A stretch of DNA of 64,000 nt, taken from positions 496,001 through 560,000 of the forward strand of contig CM035307.1 of assembly GCA_002900995.3 (NCBI GenBank). Direction: 5' to 3'. A program made the position numbers and the translations under genes. Positions 1 through 9,799 of this stretch are shown piece after piece (positions within the stretch are counted from its first letter, which is position 1; each line of letters starts with the position of its first letter). The notes under the pieces were generated by a model, which worked only from the letters and a program-made list of their open reading frames with translations, ran no database searches and was not told the origin of the DNA. The stretch comes from Ganoderma boninense (Eukaryota; Basidiomycota; Agaricomycetes; Polyporales; Polyporaceae).

Positions 1-1
1 T

Positions 2-1436
2 AGTCTCGAAGGCCCGTCATCCTCGGATGCGTCGATGGAGGGTCGGCTGCAATACCTGGAAGGCCTGAACGGCCGGGTGGAATACCTTCACATGCTCCGC
101 CGTGCAAAGGAACTGGTTTGTTGCTTCCTATCGCGCTTGTTAAATTGTTTGGTTAAAACGGAACCTTTGCGCCTCAGCTCGCGGGCGGGAATAGCAGCAC
201 GGATCGTCCAGTGGCCAAGTGGGCGACGTGGAGCTACACGCCCGGCCATCTTCCCCGTGATCTCCACGAAGACGTCGCCAGTTGGAACGCAACCTTGCAA
301 TGGCTTGAGGGCGAACAGTCGTCGCATGCACGCGCGGGTGATGTGCAGGCTTATTGCATTGCCATGGGTCTGGCGTTGAGGGATCTCAGCATCATCATGC
401 AGTTCGAACCGGACACCGACATTGATCCTCATCTGCCAACGTACTTCCAGAGCACTTTGCTTGCTGGAGATGCATGGACAATTGATCGGTTGGTAAACGC
501 CTGCAGCATTCAATTCCGGTCACCTAATGGCGATCGTGATGCTGGTGACATCGCACCCGCCGCTCATATCGTACCGGCGTCTCAGATCGCACCTGCAGCT
601 CAGATCGCACCCGCCTCTCAGATCGTGCCCAATGACTCCCAATCCAATCAGGGTGGCGTCGAAAGTCGGGAGCAGTCATCTTCCGTGCCCTGGTCCACGT
701 ATCGAAGCCCGTCAGAGGTTTCCCAGGACGTGGACACGCGACTTGTGTTTTTGCGAGATCTTTGTGACCAGACACCGTTCCAGGAGATGATAAACCGTGT
801 AGCTCCGAAGGTACGTCGACACAACCCGGGGAATGTAGGCCACTCACAGATGTTGCCACTGTTCATCACCAGATTGTGCATCCCTTACATATCCGTCAGA
901 AAGGCGATTTCAGGTGGGCCATGTGGGCACAGAAATCTCCACACCTGCCCGTCGCTCTTCACACGGCAGCTCCTAGGGTGCACCAGCTATTCTCCTACCT
1001 GTCGGAGGGACCTGGGAAGGACCCGTCCGAAGAGGAGATTCAAAGGTTTTGTCTGGTAATGGGCATGACTCTCCGTGACCTGGAGATCCTACTCGACCTG
1101 CCTCCTCCCGAGTCACACCCGACAGATCTCCCGACATGCTTTAAGAAGTCAAAATTGTTCAAGTCGCCTAACGACATCGAGAAGGTCCTCCGGTTTTGCC
1201 AGGTCCAGTTTCTCCCTCCTCCGGCCCCTCGTCCACTGCTCAAGGCCCCGGGTGCCACGACCGCCAGACGTTCGGGTGGAATGGACTGGTCGAACACCGT
1301 CAGCAACGTTCCTCTCAAGCGTGTTCTCAGTCCGGGTGTGGTCGACACCAGTGCCAAAGACGCGGGTGGTGGAGAGGTACCGAGCGGAAGCCAGCCTAAA
1401 AGATCAAAGAGGCTGGCTAGCCGGGTCAAGGCATAG
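2..1436 (+). CDS. Protein with duplicated ~98-residue module (5' partial)
   Basis: Runs off the left edge; about 427 residues are visible. I read three exons, 2-115, 178-810 and 900-1436, all joined in phase 0 (introns of 62 and 89 nt, donors GTTTGT and GTACGT). The protein is an internal duplication. A module beginning at Trp53 (WATWSYTPGHLP) returns at Trp255 (WAMWAQKSPHLP), VQAYCIAMGLALRDL is matched by IQRFCLVMGMTLRDL, both copies contain LPT-x-F, and both end C-x-(I/V)-Q-F. Between them lies a linker of degenerate IAPA/IVPA repeats, and the C-terminus is basic (PKRSKRLASRVKA), which could be a nuclear signal. I do not recognise the module and assign no function. The next gene is convergent, its stop 109 bp away. 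Exon choice is inferred from frame and splice signals. Confidence 0.6.
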
Positions 1437-1544
1437 GCGATTTCGAACGGCCGTTGTAATGTGTTCAGGATTCAGTACTGGTATCCTATCGTACATGTTA
1501 TAGCTGCTGACGTGGATGCAATGAGTAGGCAAATATTATCACGT

Positions 1545-2548
1545 TCATTCCTCGACATCTACAGGGCACCCGACCAGGCCCTTCATGTACTTCTGCACGA
1601 AGTAGACAAACGCCGGAGTCTTGTGAGTGAACGCGACTACCTTGATGCCGGTTGCGTATCCCGCGGCGATGTCTGCGTCACGCCTGTGAAGTAAACCTGA
1701 GAATCATGGAAGCGGTGCATGTAATGATGATTCTGGTACCTCGATTTATACACCCCCGGATGTTCACCTCTGATGACTGCCCAAGCGACGACGTTGTCTT
1801 CGTGGACAACTTCTCGCTCGCGGCCAGCTGTCGTCGAACCGCTCCACACGGTTGTATCCCAGGACGACATGGGAGGCGTCCCGACCGTGCCCCAGGTGGC
1901 TGTGTCCCCAGTCATGCCGGATACGGCAGACATGGACGGGGGACCGTGCTGTGAAGTGGCCACGAAGAAAGTGGCATCACCTTGTTCCACCATGCTCTCC
2001 CAAATGCGCTTGGCCCGCTCATTCGCCGCCCGGTCTTGGACGATGGGAATGGAAGGCGGAGTGTTGAGCTGGGCGCGGATGTCGGAGAGATCTCCCCCGA
2101 AGGTGGCATGCTGGTCGTAAGCGAGGTCCTCCGCCTTGTAGTTCCCTTCGGAGATGTCCGGCCTAGCGACACCGGGAGTGGGAAGCGCCGCACGGGGGCG
2201 GGGAAGGGTCCAAACAGCTCGCAGGAATGTGGGCCCCCGACGGAAGGCTTCCTGTGCGGATTGCAGGTTTCGACACCCGACGTATGCCGCGCCCTCAAAA
2301 GAGAACACCATGGCGTTAGCCAGGCGCCTGTCAAGTATTGTAGCGAATGCAGATCACTTGGTTGTATACCGAACTCACATTCCGTAGAACAGCCCGATCG
2401 CACGACCATGCCATACGACGTACACCTTGCCCTCACGACCGGCATTACCGAAAGGGATGACAAGACCGTCCGCGTCATAACGCGGGGTGGGGCCAAGAGA
2501 CCGGGCGGTCGCGTCGAGAGTGTCTAGAAGTAGCTGCGTGACTGGCAT
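1545..2548 (-). CDS. Protein with two RNase H1 N-terminal (viroplasmin-like) domains
   Basis: Predicted 294 residues from exons 2548-2379, 2327-1752 and 1683-1545 (introns 51 and 68 nt). The first exon starts at an ATG and leads into a YVVWHGRAIGLFYGM segment. Splicing joins it to a part ending FEGAAYVGCRNLQSAQEAF, together matching the fold pattern of the RNase H1 N-terminal hybrid-binding domain (YVV-x2-G-R ... G-A ... A-x2-F). A second, more diverged copy sits at the C-terminus (WAVIRGEHPGV, then VVAFTHKTPAFVYF). No RNase H catalytic domain with its acidic residues is present, so nucleic-acid binding rather than cleavage is the reasonable guess. The middle (about residues 75-220) is Ser/Thr/Gly-rich and probably disordered. 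The second intron's acceptor is the least certain part of the model. Confidence 0.6.
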
Positions 2549-2936
2549 TGGTAGTGGGGATACAGAATGGGTGGAAGGGAAAGTGTCCGGGTGTGAGTTT
2601 ATATCAGGTCACCACCCGGTCTCAGACATAAGACGATTATTTGTCATGCAAGACTGGATGTTCGAACCTTCCCTGTCGTGTTCCGGATCCTTTGGCGTGA
2701 GACCAGGGTATAAGGGGAATGCACGAAACAGAACGTCCGTTTGTTCATTGGGAACAATAGATTCTGGATAGTTACACGTGCTCATATGAAGGCGGTTGAC
2801 GCCTGAGAACCTCGCGGGTGTAGTATTACAAGCAGCGGAGGCAGTTGAATGCCAGAAGGACTGCGTGGCAAGAAAAATTGTCATGGGATGATGAAGGAAG
2901 ACAGGAACGGGGATGTGATGCTGAGAAGCGATATGT

Positions 2937-5900
2937 CTACGACGGGTGTGGGAGAGACGGAGGTGCGGAAGATGCGCGTAACAAGGTGGAGAATCTCCCC
3001 ATTTCCTGAAGTGAGGATGTGGAAAGTCCAAGGCGCTCCAGATACTGTGCAAAGATCTCACCAGACTCGTGCCGCTTCAGTTCCTGCTCCAGGCGCTTGA
3101 CATCCGCCTCCAACGTGCCCAACCTAGACGTCACGCCGGACAGAGTCTGCAAGACCTGTGTCGGCGTAGGGACTGCGGGACCAATGCCCAAGGGGGCGTT
3201 GGGAGTCAGAAGGGGAGCAACGGTGGGCTCCAGATCGGGGGCACTGAGGGTGTGGAGAACCTCCATCATGGCATCCCCTTCTTCCCCGGAGATGGTGCCG
3301 CCTTCCCGGGTGATTTCCGCGGCGGCCGAAAGAGCGTCCGCGAGCTGCTCGGGAGTACCCTGCTGGGCGGCGATGACTTTATGTGGCAAGCGTTCAAGGT
3401 CTGGCAACATGGCCCGCATTTCCCGCCGCAAGTCGTTCGCGAGGCTTTGCAAACGCTCGTCGATGTCCTCGGACGCCGGAGCTGCCCTGTTCACGACGTC
3501 GCGAACGCGACTCCATTCGTTTCCGCAGTTCGCATAGAGGTCTTGCAACATGCGGGTGAAGACAAGAATGTCTTCGATGGGAATGGGCGTGTGGGGTGAT
3601 CGCTGAAGCAGGTTTGATACCCGAATGAAGACATTCGAGACGTCGCGGAACAGGGTACCGATGACCACCATGTCGCATGTCAGCTGGGTGAGACTGGTGT
3701 GAAGAAGGTCGAGTTTGTCGTTGACAGACGCTGTGGGTTGGAAGTCGTAGCGATCCTCAGTGGAACGGGTGGCAATCATGCAGTACATGCCGTCGATGTT
3801 GACGCGAAGCTCGTCGATAGCCTTGAAGACTTCAGCACCTTCGGGTGTCTGAGACGTTTCCCTGTGCGGCTGCCCGGGACCAGGTGTCACTGATTTCTCG
3901 CTCCCGGCACCGGTTCCATCCCCTGGAGCGTCTCGGTGACGCTTGAGGGTCAGGAGGTCTGGTTTGTTGTTAGTGGTTGACACAGCCGCCGAAAAATACT
4001 ACGAACCGTCAAAGGGTGACAACCTCATCAGAGATGCTCGCCGTCGCATGGCCTTTCCAGCGCTCTGGCCCTTGTTGCTGGACTTCGGCGTGCTCAAATC
4101 ATCGGGAACAGATAGCAGTTGTTCACTGGGAACCGGGGTGCCAGGGACTGGCTCGACTGCTAAAGTAGCAAGAAGGTTGATTTCATGCAGCAGCCCGGGT
4201 GACGGTGAGAGCGTGATTAAATGTCGCATATGATGGGACTCGTTACCAGGTAAGTCAATCATCCCCGACTGGACGTCGGGGTCATAGTCTGCATGGTCCT
4301 CCGCATCGTCGTTGGCACCCGAGCTACAAGGGCAGGAAGTACCGGCAATTCAGTGAGCGAAAAGTTGCCTCAGGACAATTGCGCTTACCGATCGGCGCTT
4401 TCTCTTTTGTCCCCTTCATCCGGACTGGCCTCTTCATCACTCAGGACAACACCCGCCCGACGTCGCTTCCGACGATGGACACGCAGGTCCTGCGCAGCGA
4501 CGACAACATCAGCCTCCGCACCCCACAACTGAACGGGACTCGGGGATCGGCGTCGCTTTCTCACACGACGAGGAGGACCCACCTTCGTCATGGGCACGGA
4601 GGTCGCACGGGGATTGACACCTCCATCCTGGTCACCAGTACTGGGACGCTGCGGAATAGGGTGTCTCAAGGGAGGGACCAGGATGTAAGCCCTGTTGCGA
4701 CGTACCTGCCCAGCTCCCGATGCCTTTGAAACTGATGAGCGAGAGCCCGAGGGCAGAGACTGGGCCTTAGGTTTTTTGCTGGCACGGGTGTTGACGGCCC
4801 GCGGTGGCGGCACTTCCACGACGGCTTCCGGATCGCTCTCAACCATGGGTTTCTTTGCCCTGCTAGTCGACGCCCGTGGCTTCGAGACCTCGATGATGGC
4901 ATCCGGATCGCTGTCGACGTGCTTCTTCTTCCCCTTCCCGACCTTCTTCTTGTCGATGGGGACGTCGAGAGGCATGTCGTCGTCGGTATACGGATCCTCC
5001 GGGTTACCAAGATGTGCGAAAAAGGGGACATGAAGGTTGTGAGCGGTGGGGATCCCACAAGGATCACGGGTCTCATTGGGAGCAGGTGGCGCCTTGCTCC
5101 TGTGCAGACGCTGGTAGATCCGTAGGAACCAAGCCGGAACTTGTTTCTGTTTCATGATCTCTGTCGGTCGTGGATGGGGACCGGGGTGCAAGTCGGGACG
5201 GCAGATCTGCTTCCACCACCGCCAAGCTAGGTAGCAGGAGCCAGGGCCTTGTCCCTTGCGATGTCCTGTGCAGTTCGAACATGCCGTGTGCGCCTTATTG
5301 CAGGCGTAACAGGTCGACGTGTACAGAGGGGCAATGAAGCACGGCTTGCCAGCCGCACGGCACGATTCACAGCTGAGAGGCTGCGTGACGGAGGACTCAG
5401 CGTACATATCAGTCAGAGGGTCCGTGTTAACTTACATGTTCGTACCAGGCGAAAGAGATCTCCTCCGGCGGGAACTGTTCCTCCGGCGGGCGGTTATTGG
5501 GGCCTGTCGACTTGGGGCCTCGGGATTGAGCCTTCGACGCCTTGCGTGGTTTTGCGCTGTTGTCCGCGGATGCCTTCGACTTCGTCGTGGTTTTCTTCCG
5601 TTTGTCCTCATCGATGATGTCGTTGTCGTCACCCACCTCCGGTTCGCTATCGTCATCAGGGTCATCCTCGGCATCGGCGTCGGCGTTCTCATCCACTTCG
5701 TCGTCGCCGTCCAGTACATCCTCTTCGTCCGGCTCACCGTCGGCGTCGGCGTCGGCGTCGGCGTCTGGGGTGGGGGAGGGTGTCGTTTGGCTGTTCGGTT
5801 CACCGGGTGCGGCTATCGGTGACACATGCTCTTCATCCGGGCTTCCCTCGTGTTCCTTGGCCGTTGCCACCCTGGGGTGCTGACGTGCAATGGGTTTGTC

Positions 5901-7006
5901 GCTCTTGGAAGATGAAGAAACGGCCGGCCGTCGCACTGTCCCAGACGCGGTCGTACGTCCGTCGGCTTTCTGCCCTGCCGGTGGAGTGGGGACTGATGGA
6001 CTGGATTTCGACGTGACTCCCGCGGTTGGCTGTGGCTAGGAAGGTGGTGGGGATTCAGACGACGCTCCGTCCGAAGCCATCGCGAAGAAAGGGACTCACC
6101 TTTGCAACTTTACGCGGGAGTGGCCGCGTCACACGTTCAGCAGGTCCCTCAACCTCTGCGGGGCGGTTCGCCCCAACCGCGGGGGCTTGCGTAACGTCAC
6201 CGCTGCCCGACTTCGACCGCTTGATAGTGGAATCTGGACCAGGAGATGGGGACTTCGAGGCTTTGCGCTTCCGCTCAACATCCCCATTGCCGTCAGCCAT
6301 TTCGCCGTCCAGTTGATCCACCTCCTCCGGCAGAGTACCTGGCTCGGAGGGCGTAGCCGCGAGCGGTACCCACTGGGACCCCGTGGCGTGGATAGGGGCT
6401 TGGACGAGAGTGGTCGTTACATTGCTGCCCGTTGCAACCGGCGTCGCAAGACGAGGAGTCGCCCCCAACACAGCGGACGCTGATTCGGCGATCGATTGTT
6501 GATTTGTGACAAAGGGCGTACCGGCGGTCCGTGTGCTCGGGGATGCTTCAATTGGTTAGATCACGTACAAAAGAGACGGGGGATTGTTACTCACCTGTCC
6601 ACCAATCCAGGTTTATGGTGTTCCTCGGAAGGAGTGGGAAGCGAGAACCATCGAAGTCTGCGTCGATGCCCAAGGCAAATTGTGGATCGACGAGAGCCGG
6701 GTGGTTACGGGTGACTGGGTGGAGCTGCGAGAAATCGAAGGGGGTACTGTTTCTTGCGCGAATATTGTGGAGGAAGAGCGCGCAGATGGTCAGTGGCGGA
6801 AGAGCCGGTGGGGGATCGAGTTCTTCGCCCAGCAACTTCGCCAGGCGGTTCACCTTTTTCGCGATTGCTTTCTCCCATGTGGCGCGCAGAGGGTCGCTTG
6901 GCCCGGGCTGGTCTTGGTATGCATATTCGACTTGAGAGACGGAGGAGCGAAGGACTGCACGTTTGTCGGTGCCTCCAGGCACACCGGACGCCATGGCCAC
7001 AGACAT
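2937..7006 (-). CDS. Large protein with Zn2Cys6-spaced cysteine cluster
   Basis: Six exons join without frame conflict into 1260 residues: 7006-6595, 6545-6100, 6029-5436, 5380-4389, 4323-4007 and 3958-2937. Introns are 48-70 nt with GT...AG ends. The order of regions is an N-terminal part with a basic helix-rich segment, an Asp/Glu-rich stretch around residues 350-400, a cysteine cluster at C488-x2-C-x6-C-x9-C-x2-C-x6-C518 (the spacing of fungal Zn2Cys6 domains, with an extra C521), basic low-complexity sequence with RRVRKRRRS, and a C-terminal part with a coiled coil near residues 1195-1220. That suggests a nuclear, DNA-associated protein. The cluster lies mid-protein and is poor in the basic residues usual between Cys2 and Cys3, so it may not be a classic regulator. 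Further 5' exons are possible. The next gene upstream is divergent. Confidence 0.55.
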
Positions 7007-7601
7007 AAGGCGGGGGCGATGGGTTGGGACGAAGAGGGATGGTGGAAACGAGCAAGTCTTCAAGTTCGTATCGATGAATGAACTCGTGGTGAACACGTGG
7101 TCGGATGCGCGTGGTCGGATGTTCGTTGGTGTGCGGATGCCGAAAACATCGGGTGCATGTTTGGCCCCAAAAGCATCGGATGTGTCAGCCAATGCTGTCA
7201 TCATTATACCACCGCGGGAGCTTTTTGGCACGTTGACTTTCTGTTTTGGTGGACGATATCGCTTAGATCCGAGGAGTGGACTTCACCCTTCACCACATCC
7301 ACAGAGTGCTGCGGCAAGCTCGAGCGACCTTGGTAGCATTGCGAAAAATAGGTATGCTGTCACTCATGGTGCAACGTACCACTCGATGACATTAACGGGT
7401 CGGAAAGCCCACATCCGGCTCTTGCCAGTCATAGGACACAAAGGTACGTGGGCTTTGATGGGAGGATTTCGACGATGCAGTCGGTTGAACGCCTTGTACA
7501 CTGGCGGTGCCGTCCTGGGCGATGAGGACATGTTCATATGGGACGGAGAGGGAGTTATCGACTGATCGTCCATAAGTCCTGTGCATTACTGACCGTCAGG
7601 C
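7007..7601. other. Divergent intergenic region with two exon-like repeat units
   Basis: Lies between the starts of two divergent genes and probably holds both promoters. I found no clear TATA box. Two segments look like further members of the downstream micro-exon series: 7267-7332 (66 nt, read as DPRSGLHPSP...SSSDLG, donor GTAGCA) and 7408-7443 (36 nt, ending before donor GTACGT). Both are multiples of three and phase 1. A continuous route from them into the array was not found, so they may be decayed units. Confidence 0.3.
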
Positions 7602-9734
7602 ATGTTAGCACTGGGACTTGATATGACACCCGTATTTGATAAGTCGCCAGCTTCGGATGAAAGTATGGCACCTTTCTCTCTCGCCGTTGTACGTTGAAAC
7701 ACTGAAAAGTCACTGCACAAATGTCAAGCTACACCCGTACAGTTTCTTCCGAACCGTAACATCAAGCATGCTGTCCTTCAGGACTCAGATGATGGTAAAC
7801 AATCACTTATCCATTACTGCGGCATTGTCGCTGATCAAGACTTGCAGATGACTTAGCAGCCCCAATCGTCTTCCGGTCAGCATGCAGCTCAGAGGCGGCT
7901 GGTTTGGCAACCATGCCTTCCGGTGCGGTTTCCTTGATGTCACGATGCATCATGGAGCGATCTGCTCATGGGTGATTTAGCTCCCGTCTACACGCCAACC
8001 CGGGACAGCAGCCACCAGCATAGTGACGACTCGGAAGAAGGTTGTTACTTCTGAACAGTTCCGATGTAATCGTCATGACAAACGCGTACCGCAGAACTCG
8101 CCCCGCCTGTAGCATTTAGGATGAAGCAAGAAGAAGGTCCAAGCACGGATGACATCTCGGATGATGGTAAGTGCCCCTGCATACGCCCCGAAAAGCCGAT
8201 GCCTACCTGCACCCCAGAACGCATAGCACCACCGCTCCAATTCCATGAATCGGCGGTAGTGTATCCTAATGTGAAGTACGAAACGGATGATGGTATTGAC
8301 GCATTATCCTGAAACCTTAGCTTTGACATTGACTCGAATCCTAGTCGCGATAGCAGCACCCGTCAATTATCGGGTGACAAAGGACGTCGACAGGGTCATG
8401 GATACCGATTCCGATGACGGTATTTACTCCCTTTGATTGGCTAATCAACGTGCAACTAAACTTGGTCGGAAGAACCACTCGCCATGGTCCCATCTTTGAT
8501 GCGCCAGAGGGACGCTCATCATAAGCACGAATCCCATCATAACGGTATTTTTCTTCGTTTTCGCATTATGCCCGGGATTAACATTGCTTCCAGAGACAGC
8601 TCTACAACACGATGACGCAATGGTCTTGGATTCTGATAATGGTAATCAATCTGTATTTTGTGTGGACATGAATGTTCATTCCTATATAGAGGTCATTGCG
8701 GCGCCTGTGTGCTTCCGGGAGGCCGAACCAGGCAACTCTATGCTGGTGGACAGTTCCGACGAAGGTAAAGACTTTTAACAACGTCTATTGGGCGCAGCAA
8801 TGGCTTGATATCTCGCTGTAGAGACACTTGCAGCACCCGTGACATTTACATCATCCAGAGCCAAGATGGTGAAGGAGGAGGCGGAATGGGCCGAAGGTAT
8901 AGCACAGACTGGCAAATCTGCTGTATTGTAGGATCCTAAACATGTACTGCAGACAAATATGGAGGGCGCATGCTACTCAAACATGCTTCCGCTATTGCAC
9001 AAGCAGCTACGGCGGCGCCTAGGAATCGCATGCAAGATGATGACTTATTTGAATTCTTCACACCCGGTACGGGATGCCTTCTCACCCGACAGAGCCACAT
9101 CCATTCAATATTTGCTTTACCAGCAGGGTTTGCCGAGCCTTCGCCGACCGACCCCAACAGACCGACCCCGGCTGTGGGAACACACGGGTCACAATCGTCA
9201 CCTCAGTTTGCATCCGCATCTGCACCGCTGCGAAACAATCAAACAAGGTCGGATTGCGGGACGTCGCCGATATCATTCCCCTTCACCCCATCTCGACTTC
9301 GAGCGACGATCTGTGCCTTGAATACGGTCGCAGCGACCATGGCAGTCAATGAGTCGGATATCGAAAAGCAGGTCGATAAGGTAGCATGCGGTTTCCACTA
9401 CTGTGATCAAATAGGAAATGCTCACATTGTGGAGGAAACAAAGCGCAGGGAAAATGTTGCGTACGATGACAGGGCGGCCAATGGGAATGCAGTACTGCAG
9501 AAGGCCTACACAGCCTTGCAAGAGTATTCAGCATTGAATTTGCAGGCCATGAAAACATTAACAGAGGAGAACACTGCATTAGCACAAGCGGAACGACAGG
9601 TTCACGACACAGGGCTTGGGGAACTGGTAGGTACAACGTCAAGCAACCACTTGAAAAAATACAACGAGGCTCTGTTGTTGGCTGGAGAGAAGGAGGTCCT
9701 GCGCAAGTTGTGGGTGAAGTTGCAAAGGACGTAA
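7602..9734 (+). CDS. Gene built from eleven repeated symmetric micro-exons plus a coiled-coil exon
   Basis: Twelve exons give 508 residues: 7602-7662, 7729-7794, 7857-7922, 7981-8040, 8095-8166, 8218-8292, 8345-8419, 8473-8544, 8594-8641, 8690-8764, 8822-8896 and 8953-9734. Every junction is phase 1, each internal exon is 48-75 nt and divisible by three, and introns are 48-66 nt. Most short exons encode variants of one peptide: E-x-(I/L)-A-(A/P)-P-V-x-(F/Y) near the start, and an acidic D-S-D-(D/N/E)-G whose last codon spans the donor (GATGATG then GTA). The last exon encodes a Pro/Ser-rich part, then a helical C-terminus (EKQVDKVACGF, LQEYSALNLQAMKTLTEEN). Any exon could be skipped without a frame change. 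No signal peptide or known domain was seen. The start ATG and a few weak sites (acceptor GTCAAG at 7728, donor GTTGTT at 8041) are uncertain. Confidence 0.6.
7609..8952 (+). repeat. Tandem exon-intron repeat units, 96-132 bp period
   Basis: Successive exon starts from 7729 to 8953 are 128, 124, 114, 123, 127, 128, 121, 96, 132 and 131 bp apart. The units are diverged at DNA level and are recognised mainly by the encoded A-A-P-V and D-S-D-D-G motifs and the shared exon phase. This fits old unequal crossing-over within one exon-intron unit, followed by strong divergence. Confidence 0.6.
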
Positions 9735-9799
9735 ATATATTATATGAGAGCAAACACACTGCGTCACCGAATATAGCATTGAGTTACCTGGGGTGATGT

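Noticed and set aside
5542..5883. Serine-rich plus-strand frame
   Set aside because: Antisense of the Asp/Glu-rich exon of the large minus-strand gene; repeats of GAC/GTC codons open several frames.
7609..8896. Reading the regularly spaced repeats as a CRISPR array
   Set aside because: Units are diverged, alternate coding and GT-AG intron segments, and lie in a eukaryotic genome; there are no identical direct repeats.
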